DNA of 64,000 bases from Lactococcus petauri (GCF_002154895.1 NZ_MUIZ01000005.1:1-64000), one strand, 5' to 3'; positions 49,371-63,379 are shown, counted from the first letter of the stretch. Numbers and translations are program-made. The notes: a model not told the origin generated them from the sequence alone.

Positions 49371-50459
49371 TTAGTCAATATCTTTAAGCCAGATTGTTCC
49401 TGATTTTGTTTCGAGTTCAAAGGTTAAAGTATCTGGACCAGTACGAACGACTGCCGCACCGTTACGACTTGCTTCAAAAGGATTATCCAAGTTCAAACGT
49501 GTTTTATAGCCACCAAAGACTGTACGCACATGTCCAACAAGACCGAGATATTCTGGTACAGAAAGTTTCACATCACCATTGACATTTTTCACCATTAATT
49601 TTCTTGGTGTATCTTGGTTTTGTGTCAAGAGAATATTCCCATTAACCAAGTTGACATCTCCATCTTCAAAAGCTGATGTAACTCGAATGTTACCATTGAC
49701 TGAATTCAACTTCAAAACATTTGTTGAACCATCTAAAACTTTAATTTCACCATTTTTAATAGTTACGTTAATGTCTTTGTTGGTTGTTTCCACAAGTTCA
49801 ACTTCACCATTGACTTGATCAATCTCTAAGTTATCCACTGCTATTTTTTCTACTTTAATATCCCCATGTGCAAACTTGAAATCAAAAGTTTCATACACTT
49901 TTTCAGGTAAGTAAAGTTCCAAATTAACAGCTGTACGCAAGCTATCAGATGTCGTAATCTCTAAAACGCCGTCGTTAACTTCGAGTTTTGTTTTTTCAGC
50001 CAGATATTCATCAATTTTTTCTTGATCCACTGCACCGTAAATTCTGTATTCAGCTTTTACATGAGCATTTTCACCAGGATAAACGGAAATTTTACCTGCC
50101 TTAATGTCTAAATTAACGGAATGAAAGTCGCCTTCAATATCTTTTTCCACAGTTTTTACTGTTGATTTTACTTTTGGAAAGCCTTTAGAGAAGTCGATAT
50201 TGTCATCGATTGCTTTCGAAGCATCTTTGAACACTACTTTTCCTTTTGACACGATTTGGTCCATGATACCTTTGAAGGAGTCCATAAAGTCAACCTCGTG
50301 GTTAACAAATCCCTCTGTATCTGTATAATTAAATTTTTCTTTATTTTCGCTTTGGCCTTCTTCAGCCATAGGATTTGATTTATCAAGCAATTCCAAAGCT
50401 TCATCTTCGGTGATAATTCCCCGACGCATCAAGTCCATAATTCTATCTTTTTTATTCAT
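49371..50459 (-). CDS. DUF4097 family beta-strand-repeat protein (LiaG-like)
   Basis: A 362-residue protein. The N-terminus DRIMDLMRRGIITEDEALELLDKS is the short helical motif found in YvlB-like proteins; residues 110-360 form the repetitive beta-helix of DUF4097, with recurrent G-D/E-I/V patterns such as NGEVELVETTNKDINVTIKNGEIKVLDG. No membrane segment. Start at 50459 follows AGGAGGAACAAAA. First gene of the DUF4097-PspC-PspC operon, preceded by a LiaR/CesR-like box. Biochemical role unknown. Confidence 0.85.
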   Translation of the reverse strand: MNKKDRIMDLMRRGIITEDEALELLDKSNPMAEEGQSENKEKFNYTDTEGFVNHEVDFMDSFKGIMDQIVSKGKVVFKDASKAIDDNIDFSKGFPKVKSTVKTVEKDIEGDFHSVNLDIKAGKISVYPGENAHVKAEYRIYGAVDQEKIDEYLAEKTKLEVNDGVLEITTSDSLRTAVNLELYLPEKVYETFDFKFAHGDIKVEKIAVDNLEIDQVNGEVELVETTNKDINVTIKNGEIKVLDGSTNVLKLNSVNGNIRVTSAFEDGDVNLVNGNILLTQNQDTPRKLMVKNVNGDVKLSVPEYLGLVGHVRTVFGGYKTRLNLDNPFEASRNGAAVVRTGPDTLTFELETKSGTIWLKDID

Positions 50460-50508
50460 TTTTGTTCCTCCTGTTATAGAACTGAGATCTGTCAATCTCT
50501 ATATTTAA

Positions 50509-50514
50509 ATTATC
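50509..50514 (-). promoter_or_regulatory. -10 element of the envelope-stress operon
   Basis: Minus strand GATAAT at 50509-50514; the -35 position (50532-50537, AGATTA) is poor, as expected for an activator-dependent promoter, and abuts the palindrome. Confidence 0.55.
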
Positions 50515-50536
50515 CCATACTTTATTGTGGATAATC

Positions 50537-50552
50537 TCAGTCTTTGGACTGA
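50537..50552. promoter_or_regulatory. LiaR/VraR/CesR-type operator
   Basis: Perfect inverted repeat TCAGTC-TTTG-GACTGA placed just upstream of the -35 region. LiaR-family response regulators bind AGTC-N4-GACT-like sites. PspC and DUF4097 genes are typical members of that regulon. Confidence 0.7.
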
Positions 50553-50582
50553 TTTTTTTCTTTAACTTTTTTTAAAAAGAAC

Positions 50583-50605
50583 AAAAAAAGGCTCTTACGA
50601 ACCGT
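50583..50605 (-). terminator. Terminator of the autolysin gene
   Basis: Minus strand GGTTC-gtaa-GAGCC followed by seven T. Confidence 0.7.
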
Positions 50606-50609
50606 TTTT

Positions 50610-52241
50610 TTATTTTTTAGGTTGAATATATGTGGATAAACTTGCATCGCTTGCAGATATCGTACGATAATCCACAACATTGAGGCCTTTAACATTCATT
50701 TCGGAAACAAGGATTGAACCATCCTTATTTACTTTTTCCACAAAAGCAACGTGACCATACTCAGCAGAAGCTCCAGCTACACCCGGCGGGAAACTTACCG
50801 CATAACCCACTTGTGGAATAGTCGTTGTGTAATAACCTTGTGCGGCACCGTTTGAACCCCAAACGCCACCATTACCCATGAATTGGCCAATTTTTCCACC
50901 CAATTGGAAGATACGGTTATACACATATTGTGTACAATTTCCCCAAGCATAGCTTGAGGCACCTGGATATTGTTTGCCATCATATTCTGGGAATTTCAAG
51001 TCAGTCGGCATTTTTTCCAATAATGGACTTGCAGGAGCATCGAGATTTTTAAACTCATCTGACAAGTTTTCAATATCGTCATACTGAGTCAAGTTGTATT
51101 CTTTAATAATTTGAATGAGCTTAGCGGCATACTCCGGATCCGTAGCAAAAATTCCTTGCAATGAACGTGCTGCATCCTCAACACTGTCACTATTGACCTT
51201 CCAGCTTCCAGCATAAATCTTGCTGTTCCAAGTTGTCCCATGCAACATCAAGTTGATGTAATCTACAAGGGATTGGTCAAAATTATCATAGGCCCGATAA
51301 GTTCCCGAAGAAATTGTTACGGACTGTCCATTAAATGCACCAATGATATTAAACAAATTGTGGTAGATAGATGCGACATTACTATGTCCGTAGCCTGACT
51401 CCAAAATAGCTTGTGCAATAATTAAAGAAGCATACAGATTATTTTGTCCTGCAAGTTGTGAAATTCGAGGAGCAATACTTTTGATAAAATCTTCAACAGT
51501 TGTGTTGTTAATTTTTGTCAATGGAGGTACTGCAATATTTGTTTTATTGAATTTCAAATCGCCATCTGTACTTGCCTGTTTATAAGTCGTTACCGCATCC
51601 TGTGCTGTATAATTTGCTCCAGAATAAACGGGTGCCACATAATTATAGTTAGGTGCAGATGGAGCTGGTGTAGGCGCCGGTGCCGGAGTACTAGGTTTTG
51701 GCGTTGATGGTTTTGGTTTAGAAGGCTTTGGCTTAGATGGTTTCGGCTTTTCTGGTTTTGGTTTAGAAGGGTTCACAGGTTTACCAGGATCTGTTGGGTC
51801 AACTGGGTCTGTAGGATCTACTGGATCCGTTGGGTCAACTGGATCCGTTGGGTCAACCGGGTCTGTAGGATCTACTGGGTCCGTTGGGTCAACTGGGTCT
51901 GTAGGATCTACTGGATCTGTTGGGTCAACCGGGTCCGTTGGATCTACTGGATCCGTTGGGTCAACTGAGTCCGTTGGATTTGTTGAATCCGTTGAGTTTT
52001 CTGAATTACTACTGCTCAACTGCCCATCATCCCCAGCTTCAATCTTGTTTACCTCTGAGTTCTGAGTCACAGTATCTACATTCGTTACCACTTTGAAATC
52101 TGATGAAACAGTTGTTGTACTATCCGCATGAGCATTCGCACCAAAAGCAGCGACGCCTAATACTGCCGCTGCACTTAGAGTGACCTTTGGTAGAGCTTTA
52201 CGCTCCTTTACCTTCATATGTTTATATTTTTTTTCAGCCAT
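50610..52241 (-). CDS. Secreted peptidoglycan hydrolase: glucosaminidase plus CHAP
   Basis: A 543-residue exported autolysin. Signal peptide to about residue 39 (ANAHA-D). Residues 85-150 are a low-complexity spacer of about ten VDPTDP hexapeptides, then a K/P/S-rich stretch resembling wall-spanning linkers. A LytG/FlgJ-like glucosaminidase domain follows (about 245-390; catalytic glutamate in [10 protein letters not shown]). The C-terminal CHAP amidase/endopeptidase domain (about 425-540) has its cysteine in [11 protein letters not shown] and histidine in [10 protein letters not shown]. No LPXTG or LysM. A strong promoter lies upstream. Likely role in cell separation. Confidence 0.9.
   Translation of the reverse strand: MAEKKYKHMKVKERKALPKVTLSAAAVLGVAAFGANAHADSTTTVSSDFKVVTNVDTVTQNSEVNKIEAGDDGQLSSSNSENSTDSTNPTDSVDPTDPVDPTDPVDPTDPVDPTDPVDPTDPVDPTDPVDPTDPVDPTDPVDPTDPVDPTDPGKPVNPSKPKPEKPKPSKPKPSKPKPSTPKPSTPAPAPTPAPSAPNYNYVAPVYSGANYTAQDAVTTYKQASTDGDLKFNKTNIAVPPLTKINNTTVEDFIKSIAPRISQLAGQNNLYASLIIAQAILESGYGHSNVASIYHNLFNIIGAFNGQSVTISSGTYRAYDNFDQSLVDYINLMLHGTTWNSKIYAGSWKVNSDSVEDAARSLQGIFATDPEYAAKLIQIIKEYNLTQYDDIENLSDEFKNLDAPASPLLEKMPTDLKFPEYDGKQYPGASSYAWGNCTQYVYNRIFQLGGKIGQFMGNGGVWGSNGAAQGYYTTTIPQVGYAVSFPPGVAGASAEYGHVAFVEKVNKDGSILVSEMNVKGLNVVDYRTISASDASLSTYIQPKK
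51783..51978 (-). repeat. 18-bp coding tandem repeat (VDPTDP)
   Basis: About ten to eleven copies of GTTGACCCAACRGAYCC-like units encode VDPTDP within the autolysin. Copies differ at synonymous positions in a partly 36-bp pattern, as expected from unequal recombination of pairs. Confidence 0.9.
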
Positions 52242-52318
52242 TGTTAATTTTATCTCCTCAAGTCAATCAAAAAATCTTGGTTTTATAATCTTTTTTTAAT
52301 AAAACGATTGGTCACTTT

Positions 52319-52347
52319 ATTCTAACAAAAATTATTATTTCACTCAA
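52319..52347 (-). promoter_or_regulatory. Promoter of the autolysin gene
   Basis: Minus strand -35 TTGAGT (52342-52347), 17-bp spacer, extended -10 TGTTAGAAT (-10 at 52319-52324). Confidence 0.7.
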
Positions 52348-52440
52348 CCAATATGAGCGATTATTTTACAGTTATTTCATTTATTTTACAAGCCCCCATT
52401 TCCCAAGCTAATCTGCTATACTAACATCAAGGACAAACTA

Positions 52441-53172
52441 ATGGAAAAATATATTATTACAAGTGATAAGGTGAAAATTTACTATAAAGTTGAAGGTAAA
52501 GGACCTGCACTTTTACTGTTACACGGCAACTCACAAAATAGTAATATCTTTAAGCCACTTATCAAAAGGCTAAAAAGTGATTATACTTGCATTTCAATCG
52601 ACACACGCGGTCATGGAAAAAGTCTTTTTAACGGAAAAAAACTTAGTTTTAATCGTTTAATGGAGGATGTACTTGAAGTGATGCAAGCTGAAGATCTCCA
52701 GTCTATCAATCTGCTTGGTTTCAGCGATGGCGCAAATATTGCAATGCTTCTAGCCAGCAAGTACCCTACGCGCATACATCGCTTAATCCTTAACGCTGGC
52801 AATTCCACCTATGCTGGACTTTATAGCTTGGTACGCTTCACAGTAAAATCACTAAACATTTGTGCACATTTACTGCGTAGACCTTCACCTGCTTTGCAAC
52901 TTCTTTTAGAAGATGTGCTTCAAAATATGGATGAACTAGAAAATATCACTGCTCCCACACTTGTCATCAATGGCCAGTTTGATGTGGTTAAAACTGCCCA
53001 TGCGCATGATATTGCAAAGCATATTCCTAACAGTCAGTTTTTTATTATCCCTTGGGGAAGCCATCTGAGTTTCTATTTTCGTCCCACAAATTTCAGTCAG
53101 ATTGTCCGTCATTTTCTAGAGGATACTTGGAAACCTCCTGTTAATAAAGCTCTCAATAAAAAAACCACTTAA
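52441..53172 (+). CDS. Alpha/beta hydrolase
   Basis: A 243-residue soluble hydrolase. The oxyanion region LLHGNSQNS, nucleophile elbow GFSDGA (serine near residue 95), acid in NGQFDVV and histidine in WGSHLSF make a complete catalytic triad. AAGGACAAACTA precedes the ATG and an extended -10 TGCTATACT lies about 20 bases upstream. Stands alone; the substrate cannot be predicted. Confidence 0.88.
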   Translation: MEKYIITSDKVKIYYKVEGKGPALLLLHGNSQNSNIFKPLIKRLKSDYTCISIDTRGHGKSLFNGKKLSFNRLMEDVLEVMQAEDLQSINLLGFSDGANIAMLLASKYPTRIHRLILNAGNSTYAGLYSLVRFTVKSLNICAHLLRRPSPALQLLLEDVLQNMDELENITAPTLVINGQFDVVKTAHAHDIAKHIPNSQFFIIPWGSHLSFYFRPTNFSQIVRHFLEDTWKPPVNKALNKKTT

Positions 53173-53184
53173 AGTGGTTTTTTA
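53158..53184 (+). terminator. Terminator of the alpha/beta hydrolase gene, possibly bidirectional
   Basis: AAAACCACTT-aa-AGTGGTTTTTT, between two converging genes. Confidence 0.85.
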
Positions 53185-53186
53185 TT

Positions 53187-58037
<4,851 letters not shown>

Positions 58038-58042
58038 TTAGA

Positions 58043-58069
58043 GGTCTCGCCAACTTAATGTCACGATCC
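58043..58069 (-). promoter_or_regulatory. RAT-like element between licT and bglP
   Basis: Minus strand GGATCGTGACATTAAG...GGCGAGACC, 27 bases, matches the GGAT-NGTNA...GACC pattern of ribonucleic antiterminator sites and aligns with the element upstream of licT. No terminator follows it. Its 3' end AGACCTC can pair with GAGGTTT of the bglP ribosome binding site. Confidence 0.6.
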
Positions 58070-58090
58070 ATTTGTTACCAAAGTTTAGTT

Positions 58091-58930
58091 TTATTGGATT
58101 TTCTCCAAGATACGTGCCAAATGCACAGTCATGTAAATCTGTTCGCTTTCAGAGACTTCATAATCCCTTGTTTGATTTAAAAATTCGCTCACTTTACGTG
58201 TGCCAAGATAAGCATTGGGATATTTGCGCACAATAAGAGCAAAAAGTTCCTTGTCGGTTTCTTCTACTCTAGCACTACCTGCTAAAATCCGCTCCGTAAA
58301 GAATTTTAAATGTGTAATGAAGCGTTGGAAGTAAATATCTTGTTCATCAAAGGTGATTTTCAAAGTATACTTTAATGTCGTTAAAATTTCTTCCATAAGC
58401 TTGGTCAGCTGCATCGCATACTCATGACCAGTACCAAGGGTACCGTTAACGATATGCATCGTCAGAAAACCTGCTTCATCTTCTGGCAGCTCTACACCAA
58501 ATTGTTCTTTGACCTTTTCCAATGCTTTCAAACAGATTTTGAACTCTTCTGGAAAGAAACGTTTAATATCCCAGAGCAGAAAATTCTTCACCGAGATGTT
58601 TTCTTCAGTACGCAGAAGCGCTGCATGAAGATGGTCCGCAAAAGCAACAAGCGTTGTATCTGAAACTTCCTTATCAAACTTAACTTTAACCTCGGATAAA
58701 GTCACCATCGAAAGCTCAATGATAGCACTCGGAATTTCGTTTAAAATCTCCGAAAAACTCTGTATATCTGAACTGGCTTTTAAACCAAAAATCTTTTCGA
58801 TTTTATCAACCTCAACTGCTTGACCTATTCTTTTCTTGAAACCAATACCAAGCCCCATAAGGATGATTTCTTCATTTCTGCTATTAATTGCTATGACCAC
58901 ATTATTGTTTAGGATTTTTCTGATTTCCAC
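58091..58930 (-). CDS. licT: BglG/LicT family transcriptional antiterminator
   Basis: RNA-binding antiterminator of 279 residues: CAT RNA-binding domain (1-55, EIRKILNNNVVIAINSRNEEIILMGLGIGF), PRD1 (about 65-170, with ADHLHAAL) and PRD2 (about 175-279, with MTVHLARI). PTS phosphorylation of PRD histidines couples it to sugar flux. The start codon is GTG after GAGGGGTGAATT. It controls itself and the downstream bgl genes through the RAT/terminator at 58951-59023. Confidence 0.94.
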   Translation of the reverse strand: MEIRKILNNNVVIAINSRNEEIILMGLGIGFKKRIGQAVEVDKIEKIFGLKASSDIQSFSEILNEIPSAIIELSMVTLSEVKVKFDKEVSDTTLVAFADHLHAALLRTEENISVKNFLLWDIKRFFPEEFKICLKALEKVKEQFGVELPEDEAGFLTMHIVNGTLGTGHEYAMQLTKLMEEILTTLKYTLKITFDEQDIYFQRFITHLKFFTERILAGSARVEETDKELFALIVRKYPNAYLGTRKVSEFLNQTRDYEVSESEQIYMTVHLARILEKIQ

Positions 58931-58950
58931 AATTCACCCCTCATTTCACA

Positions 58951-58999
58951 AAAATAGACCCTATCGCCCCTATGACAAAAATAGAGTACGATAAGGTCT
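58951..58999 (-). terminator. LicT-controlled terminator upstream of licT
   Basis: AGACCTTATCG and CGATAGGGTCT (minus strand) form an 11-bp stem with one mismatch, followed by ATTTTTG. Its 5' arm overlaps the RAT by five bases, so antiterminator and terminator exclude each other. Confidence 0.85.
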
Positions 59000-59023
59000 A
59001 GCTTAACTTAATAATCACTATCC
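58995..59023 (-). promoter_or_regulatory. RAT element upstream of licT
   Basis: Minus strand 29-base element GGATAGTGATTATTAAG...CTAGACC, overlapping the terminator stem; binding site for LicT. Confidence 0.8.
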
Positions 59024-59030
59024 GTTTTTA

Positions 59031-59044
59031 TGAAACCGCTTTTA
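59031..59044. promoter_or_regulatory. cre site (CcpA operator)
   Basis: TGAAACCGCTTTTA differs from the cre consensus mainly at one position and lies just downstream of the licT promoter -10, a position suited to catabolite repression. Confidence 0.7.
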
Positions 59045-59048
59045 TATT

Positions 59049-59077
59049 AGTATACTGTATTATCAAAATCTTGTCAA
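59049..59077 (-). promoter_or_regulatory. Promoter of the licT-bgl operon
   Basis: Minus strand -35 TTGACA (59072-59077), 17-bp spacer, -10 TATACT (59049-59054). Confidence 0.85.
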
Positions 59078-59094
59078 GGATAAATTTTAAAATA

Positions 59095-59123
59095 AAAAAA
59101 ACTGCTAATGACTAGCAGTTTTT
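59095..59123. terminator. Terminator of the DUF697 gene
   Basis: AACTGCTA-atgac-TAGCAGTT with A- and T-runs on both sides. Confidence 0.8.
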
Positions 59124-59613
59124 ATTTTTTTTGTTGAATTAAAGTTTTAAGTGTATCTGTCAGTATTCCTTCGAATTTTTCAGTATCTTTCGTGATATCG
59201 ATGCCTTTTTCTAATGAAGCAGCTGCACTCCAGCCAATCGCTTCAGTGATTACCGCAGCTATTGAAGCATTGACCACACTACCTACACCTGGAATCAAAG
59301 TAGCCAATGATCTTCCTATATACGGAATCAATGTCACCCTTATAAAGTTTACGACAAATTTATCACTAAACTTCACGTCATAAATATTATAAATACTTTT
59401 CAGCATCTTTAACTGAATAGGTACTAAAATTAAAGCATCAGCAATAGGTATCGGCAGAGCACCTACGCCCGCAGCAGTGATCGAGGCTCCGTGAATTGTT
59501 CTATGAACCTTAGAAGCTTTATCACTACTTATAGATTTTTTTACCGTTTGAGGTATTTGTCCGTTCATTTCTTTTGAAACTTCTGTATTCTTACGTTTTT
59601 TTATTCCTATCAT
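59122..59613 (-). CDS. DUF697-like membrane protein
   Basis: A 163-residue protein. Residues 38-75 (HRTIHGASITAAGVGALPIP... ADALILVPIQLKML) match the DUF697 pattern, a hydrophobic domain often linked to GTPases of the YcjF/YcjX kind. A second glycine-rich hydrophobic stretch (IGRSLATLIPGVGSVVNASIAAVITEAIGW) follows. GAGGGGGAGAG precedes the ATG. No GTPase gene is adjacent. Function unknown. Confidence 0.7.
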   Translation of the reverse strand: MIGIKKRKNTEVSKEMNGQIPQTVKKSISSDKASKVHRTIHGASITAAGVGALPIPIADALILVPIQLKMLKSIYNIYDVKFSDKFVVNFIRVTLIPYIGRSLATLIPGVGSVVNASIAAVITEAIGWSAAASLEKGIDITKDTEKFEGILTDTLKTLIQQKK

Positions 59614-59776
59614 CTCTCCCCCTCATTTCTTCACTATTTATTGTCTGAGCTTCATCGATCTAAGTTTCAGATTTATCCTGCAAATCGTATGTTCTTTGCT
59701 CTTCTTTAAGTTTAACATTTTCTTTCAAATTTTTGACTCAATCTGACTTCACTTACTTCCTACTCCGAAGTTCACA

Positions 59777-59804
59777 CAAAAAAAGCTTGCCAAAAGTGAC
59801 AAGC
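59777..59804 (-). terminator. Terminator of fba
   Basis: Minus strand GCTTG-tcacttttgg-CAAGC followed by seven T, about 260 bases after the fba stop codon, beyond the 46-bp repeats. Confidence 0.75.
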
Positions 59805-59843
59805 GTTCTTTTAATCATATTTCAAAAAACTGATTAATCTTGG

Positions 59844-60060
59844 TTTGCTCACAATCAGAGATTGCTTCGCAGAACAAAAACTATATTTGTTTGCTCACAA
59901 TCAAAGATTGCTTCGCAGATCAAAAACTATATTTGTTTGCTCACAATCAGAGATTGCTTCGCAAATCAAAAACTATATTTGTTTGCTCACAATCAGAGAT
60001 TGCTTCGCAAATCAAAAACTATATTTGTTTGCTCACAATCAGAGATTGCTTCGCAGAACA
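59844..60060 (-). repeat. 46-bp tandem repeat in the fba 3' UTR, 4.7 copies
   Basis: Copies begin at 59844, 59890, 59936, 59982 and 60028 (TTTGCTCACAATCAGAGATT...); the last stops 4 bases before the fba stop codon. Units differ at only a few positions. On the fba transcript each unit can fold GCAATC-tct-GATTGT. ORFs through the tract are artefacts of the repeat. There are no variable spacers. Confidence 0.92.
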
Positions 60061-60064
60061 AGGC

Positions 60065-60961
60065 TTACGCCTTGTTTGCTGAACCGAAAACGTCGATACG
60101 TTCTTCAACTGATGCAGTGATTGCGTCGAAACCAGGTTTCAAGAATTTACGTGGGTCGAAGAGTTTTTTCTTCATGTATTCAGCTTCATTAGCGTTAAAT
60201 TCAACGACGAATTCACGAGTTGCTTTTGCAAATGCAAGTTGGCATTCTGTGTTTACGTTGATTTTAGCTACACCGTTAGCGATTGCTTCGCGGATTTGAT
60301 CGTCAGGGATACCTGAACCACCGTGCAATACGATAGGAACATTTTTGCCCATAGCTTCAACGAGTGCTTCGTTCAATTTAGTCAAGTGATCGATGTGGAG
60401 ACCTTTCCAGTTTTCTGGATAAGGACCGTGGATGTTACCGATACCAGCTGCAAGGAAGTCAACACCAAGTTTAGCCATTGCTACTGCATCTTCGATAGGA
60501 GCAAGTTCGCCTTCACCGACGATACCGTCTTCTTCACCACCGATAGAACCAACTTCACACTCAACTGAGATACCTTTAGCGTGAGCTTTTGTGATAACTT
60601 CTTCAGCAAGTTTAAGGTTTTCTTCGATTGGAAGGTGTGAACCGTCAAACATCAATGAAGAGTAACCAACTTCGATACATTCCAAAGCATCATCAAAGTG
60701 ACCGTGGTCAAGGTGAATAGCTACTGGTACAGTGATTCCCATTGATTCTACAAGAGTTTCAATGAGGAGTTTACACATTTTGTAACCACCCATGTATTTA
60801 GCAGCACCCATTGAAGTTTGGATAAGTACTGGAGTCTTTTTAGCTTCTGCTGCGCGCAAGATAGCTTGAGTCCATTCAAGGTTGTTTGTGTTGAAACCAC
60901 CGATAGCGTAACCATTGTCACGAGCGGCTTGTACGAATTTTTCTGCTGAAACGATTGCCAT
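60065..60961 (-). CDS. fba: Fructose-bisphosphate aldolase, class II
   Basis: Zinc-dependent glycolytic aldolase, 298 residues. Zinc ligands in IHLDHGHF and the later VLHGGSGIPDDQI, and the SVECEVGSIGGEEDG loop, are present. Codon use is very biased, as in tuf, consistent with abundant expression. An extended -10 TGCTATACT lies about 40 bases upstream and AGGAAT before the ATG. The 3' UTR carries five copies of a hairpin-forming repeat. Confidence 0.97.
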   Translation of the reverse strand: MAIVSAEKFVQAARDNGYAIGGFNTNNLEWTQAILRAAEAKKTPVLIQTSMGAAKYMGGYKMCKLLIETLVESMGITVPVAIHLDHGHFDDALECIEVGYSSLMFDGSHLPIEENLKLAEEVITKAHAKGISVECEVGSIGGEEDGIVGEGELAPIEDAVAMAKLGVDFLAAGIGNIHGPYPENWKGLHIDHLTKLNEALVEAMGKNVPIVLHGGSGIPDDQIREAIANGVAKINVNTECQLAFAKATREFVVEFNANEAEYMKKKLFDPRKFLKPGFDAITASVEERIDVFGSANKA

Positions 60962-61092
60962 TTCAAATTCCTCCGAATATTTTCTATTACTGTCTTAGTA
61001 TAGCATTTTGTGAACTATTTTTCTAGTTATAAGTCGTGAATGCGCTTGTATTCTGGTTTTTTTAGAAAATAAAACCTATGGTAATAACAAAT

Positions 61093-61117
61093 AAAAAGAG
61101 AGTTTCCTCTCTTTTTT
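61093..61117 (-). terminator. Terminator of thrS
   Basis: Minus strand AAAGAGAGGAAACTCTCTTTTT directly after the stop codon. Confidence 0.8.
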
Positions 61118-61118
61118 A

Positions 61119-63059
61119 TTATTTAGTACGGCTGTAGTTAGCTACGTCTTCTTGAATATTTTCGATAAATTGATCCAAGCTAATAACTTCGGTATCTGTT
61201 GAACCATAACGGCGAATGTTTACAGTACCATCTGCCATTTCTTGGTCACCCACAACGATTTGATAAGGAACTTTACGTGTTTGGGCTTGACGGATTTTAT
61301 AACCCATTTTTTCATTTGATTCATCAACAACGATACGCAATCCTTTTTCTTGGAGACGTTTTTTGATTTCCCATGCGTAATCGGCATGAATTTCGTTGTT
61401 TACAGGAATGATGATTGCTTGAGTAGGTGCCAACCAAGTTGGGAACGCACCTTTATAAAGTTCAATCAAGTAAGCTGTAAAGCGTTCCAAAGTTGAAATT
61501 ACACCGCGGTGAATCATGACTGGACGGTGTTTCTCACCATCTGCACCAACATATGTGATGTCAAAGTTTTCAGGGTTAAGGAAGTCCAGCTGGATAGTTG
61601 AAAGTGTTTCTTCATTACCTAAAGCTGTCTTAACTTGGATGTCCAATTTTGGTCCATAGAAGGCTGCTTCGCCTTCAGCTTCAACGTAGTCAAGATTCAT
61701 ATCATCCATTGTTGCTTTAAGCATACGTTGTGATTTTTCCCACATTGCATCGTCTGGGAAATATTTTTCTGTGTCTTCCGGGTCACGATATGACAGACGG
61801 AAGCTGTAATCGTCGATACCAAAATCACGGTACATTTCCATAATCAATTCAAGAATTTTTCCAAATTCTTCTTGGATTTGATCAGGTGTCACAAATGTGT
61901 GACCATCATTCAGTTGCATCACACGTACACGTTGAAGACCTGAAAGTGCGCCTGATTTTTCATAACGGTGCATTGTACCGAACTCAGCGATACGGATAGG
62001 TAATTCGCGGTAGCTGTGTACGTGGTGTTTATAGATAGCAATGTGCGATGGGCAGTTCATTGGACGAAGCTCCATTTGCTCACCATCACCCATATCCATT
62101 GGTGGGAACATGTCTTCATGATAATGTTGCCAGTGACCTGATTGCTTATAAATGTCCAAGTTCATCAAGTTTGGTGTGTTAACGTGCAAGTAGCCTGCAG
62201 CGATTTCACGGTCTTCTACGAAACGTTGGATTGTACGGCGAATAGTTGCTCCATCTGGAAGCCAGTAAGCTGTACCTGCTCCCAAAGAAGCTTCATTGAA
62301 GAAGAGATCTAACTCTCGACCGAGCTTACGGTGATCACGTTCTTTCGCTTCTTCACGCATTCTCAAGTTTTCTTCGAGGTCTTCTTTATTAAACCAAGCA
62401 GTACCGTAAACACGTTGCATCATTGCATTATCACTATTTCCACGCCAGTAAGCTCCTGCCACATTAAGCAATTTGAAGAATTTAATAAAGCCAGTTGATG
62501 GCACATGTGGGCCACGGCAAAGATCTGTGTATTCGCCTTGACTATAGATTGTCAAGCCGCCTTCATCTTCATTGTGTTCTTCGATAAGCTCAAGCTTATA
62601 AGGATCACCAGCAAAGATTTCTTTCGCTTCTTCTTTGCTTACTTCTTTACGAATTGAAGGGAAATTTTCTTTTGAGATACGACGCATTTCTGCTTCGATT
62701 TTTTCCAAATCATCGTTTGAAATTTGTCCTTCTTCATTATCAGTATCGTAGTAGAAACCATTTTCAATAGCTGGACCTACACCAAGGTGAATATTTGGAA
62801 AATGACGACGTGCTGCTTGAGCAAATAAGTGAGCTGCAGAGTGACGAAGTAAACCAAAAGCATCTTCATGATCCGGTGTTACAATTTCAAAAGTTGCATC
62901 TTCTTTGATTGGACGGGTCACGTCAATAAGTTTGCCGTTGACTTTACCAGCCAAGGCTTTTTTAGCCAAACCAGGTGAGATTGATTTCGCAATTTCAAGT
63001 GTTGAGATGCCTGCCTCAAATTCTTTGACAGCACCATCTGGGAAAGTGATTTTAATCAT
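61119..63059 (-). CDS. thrS: Threonyl-tRNA synthetase
   Basis: Class II synthetase of 646 residues: TGS domain (1-62), editing domain with [13 protein letters not shown], class II core with the zinc-binding [11 protein letters not shown] and motif 2/3, and an anticodon-binding C-terminus. Start at 63059 follows GGAGGCTTAT; the ORF extension of 25 codons upstream lies within the T-box leader and is rejected. Controlled by a threonine T-box. Confidence 0.97.
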   Translation of the reverse strand: MIKITFPDGAVKEFEAGISTLEIAKSISPGLAKKALAGKVNGKLIDVTRPIKEDATFEIVTPDHEDAFGLLRHSAAHLFAQAARRHFPNIHLGVGPAIENGFYYDTDNEEGQISNDDLEKIEAEMRRISKENFPSIRKEVSKEEAKEIFAGDPYKLELIEEHNEDEGGLTIYSQGEYTDLCRGPHVPSTGFIKFFKLLNVAGAYWRGNSDNAMMQRVYGTAWFNKEDLEENLRMREEAKERDHRKLGRELDLFFNEASLGAGTAYWLPDGATIRRTIQRFVEDREIAAGYLHVNTPNLMNLDIYKQSGHWQHYHEDMFPPMDMGDGEQMELRPMNCPSHIAIYKHHVHSYRELPIRIAEFGTMHRYEKSGALSGLQRVRVMQLNDGHTFVTPDQIQEEFGKILELIMEMYRDFGIDDYSFRLSYRDPEDTEKYFPDDAMWEKSQRMLKATMDDMNLDYVEAEGEAAFYGPKLDIQVKTALGNEETLSTIQLDFLNPENFDITYVGADGEKHRPVMIHRGVISTLERFTAYLIELYKGAFPTWLAPTQAIIIPVNNEIHADYAWEIKKRLQEKGLRIVVDESNEKMGYKIRQAQTRKVPYQIVVGDQEMADGTVNIRRYGSTDTEVISLDQFIENIQEDVANYSRTK

Positions 63060-63117
63060 ATAAGCCTCCAATTTTTTGTTAACATATTTTAGTTTTGGGG
63101 ATGAGCACTGAGGAAAT

Positions 63118-63159
63118 AAAAAAACGCAGATCAACTCCCTCTAAAGGACGCGATCTGCG
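63118..63159 (-). terminator. T-box terminator of thrS
   Basis: Minus strand CGCAGATC...GATCTGCG followed by seven T. Confidence 0.85.
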
Positions 63160-63330
63160 TGTTACCACCTTCTTAATTTTTTCGGCATAAAAAGCTTCAA
63201 AAATATCTCATCTTTGACGTAACGTGTCAGCCACGCTTTCTGTTCTCAGAAAGAATTATCAGAGTGGTATCTTTAGCAATCACAATACGAGTTCGCACCA
63301 CACACTCGCTCTCTTGGAAAGAATTGGTTA
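63118..63330 (-). promoter_or_regulatory. T-box riboswitch, threonine
   Basis: T-box core AAGGTGGTAACACGC (minus strand, about 63157-63171) precedes the terminator. GATACCACTC upstream gives an ACC threonine specifier at 63266-63268. Like the ileS leader, stem I appears compact. Confidence 0.88.
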
Positions 63331-63350
63331 AAGACTTGTCTCTAATGACC

Positions 63351-63379
63351 ATTTTAGGATTTTCTTTATCTTTTGTCAA
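63351..63379 (-). promoter_or_regulatory. Promoter of thrS
   Basis: Minus strand -35 TTGACA (63374-63379), 17-bp spacer, -10 TAAAAT (63351-63356). Confidence 0.85.

Noticed and set aside
59844-60060. CRISPR array
   Set aside because: Units are contiguous and nearly identical with no variable spacers, and no cas gene is present. The same holds for the 68-bp tract at 19811.
59840-60299. Three overlapping ORFs with repeated LFAHNQRLLR peptides
   Set aside because: They arise because the 46-bp DNA repeat is open in all three plus frames. They lack ribosome binding sites and overlap fba on the other strand.
63060-63134. 25-codon N-terminal extension of ThrS
   Set aside because: It lies upstream of a good ribosome binding site and begins inside the T-box leader.
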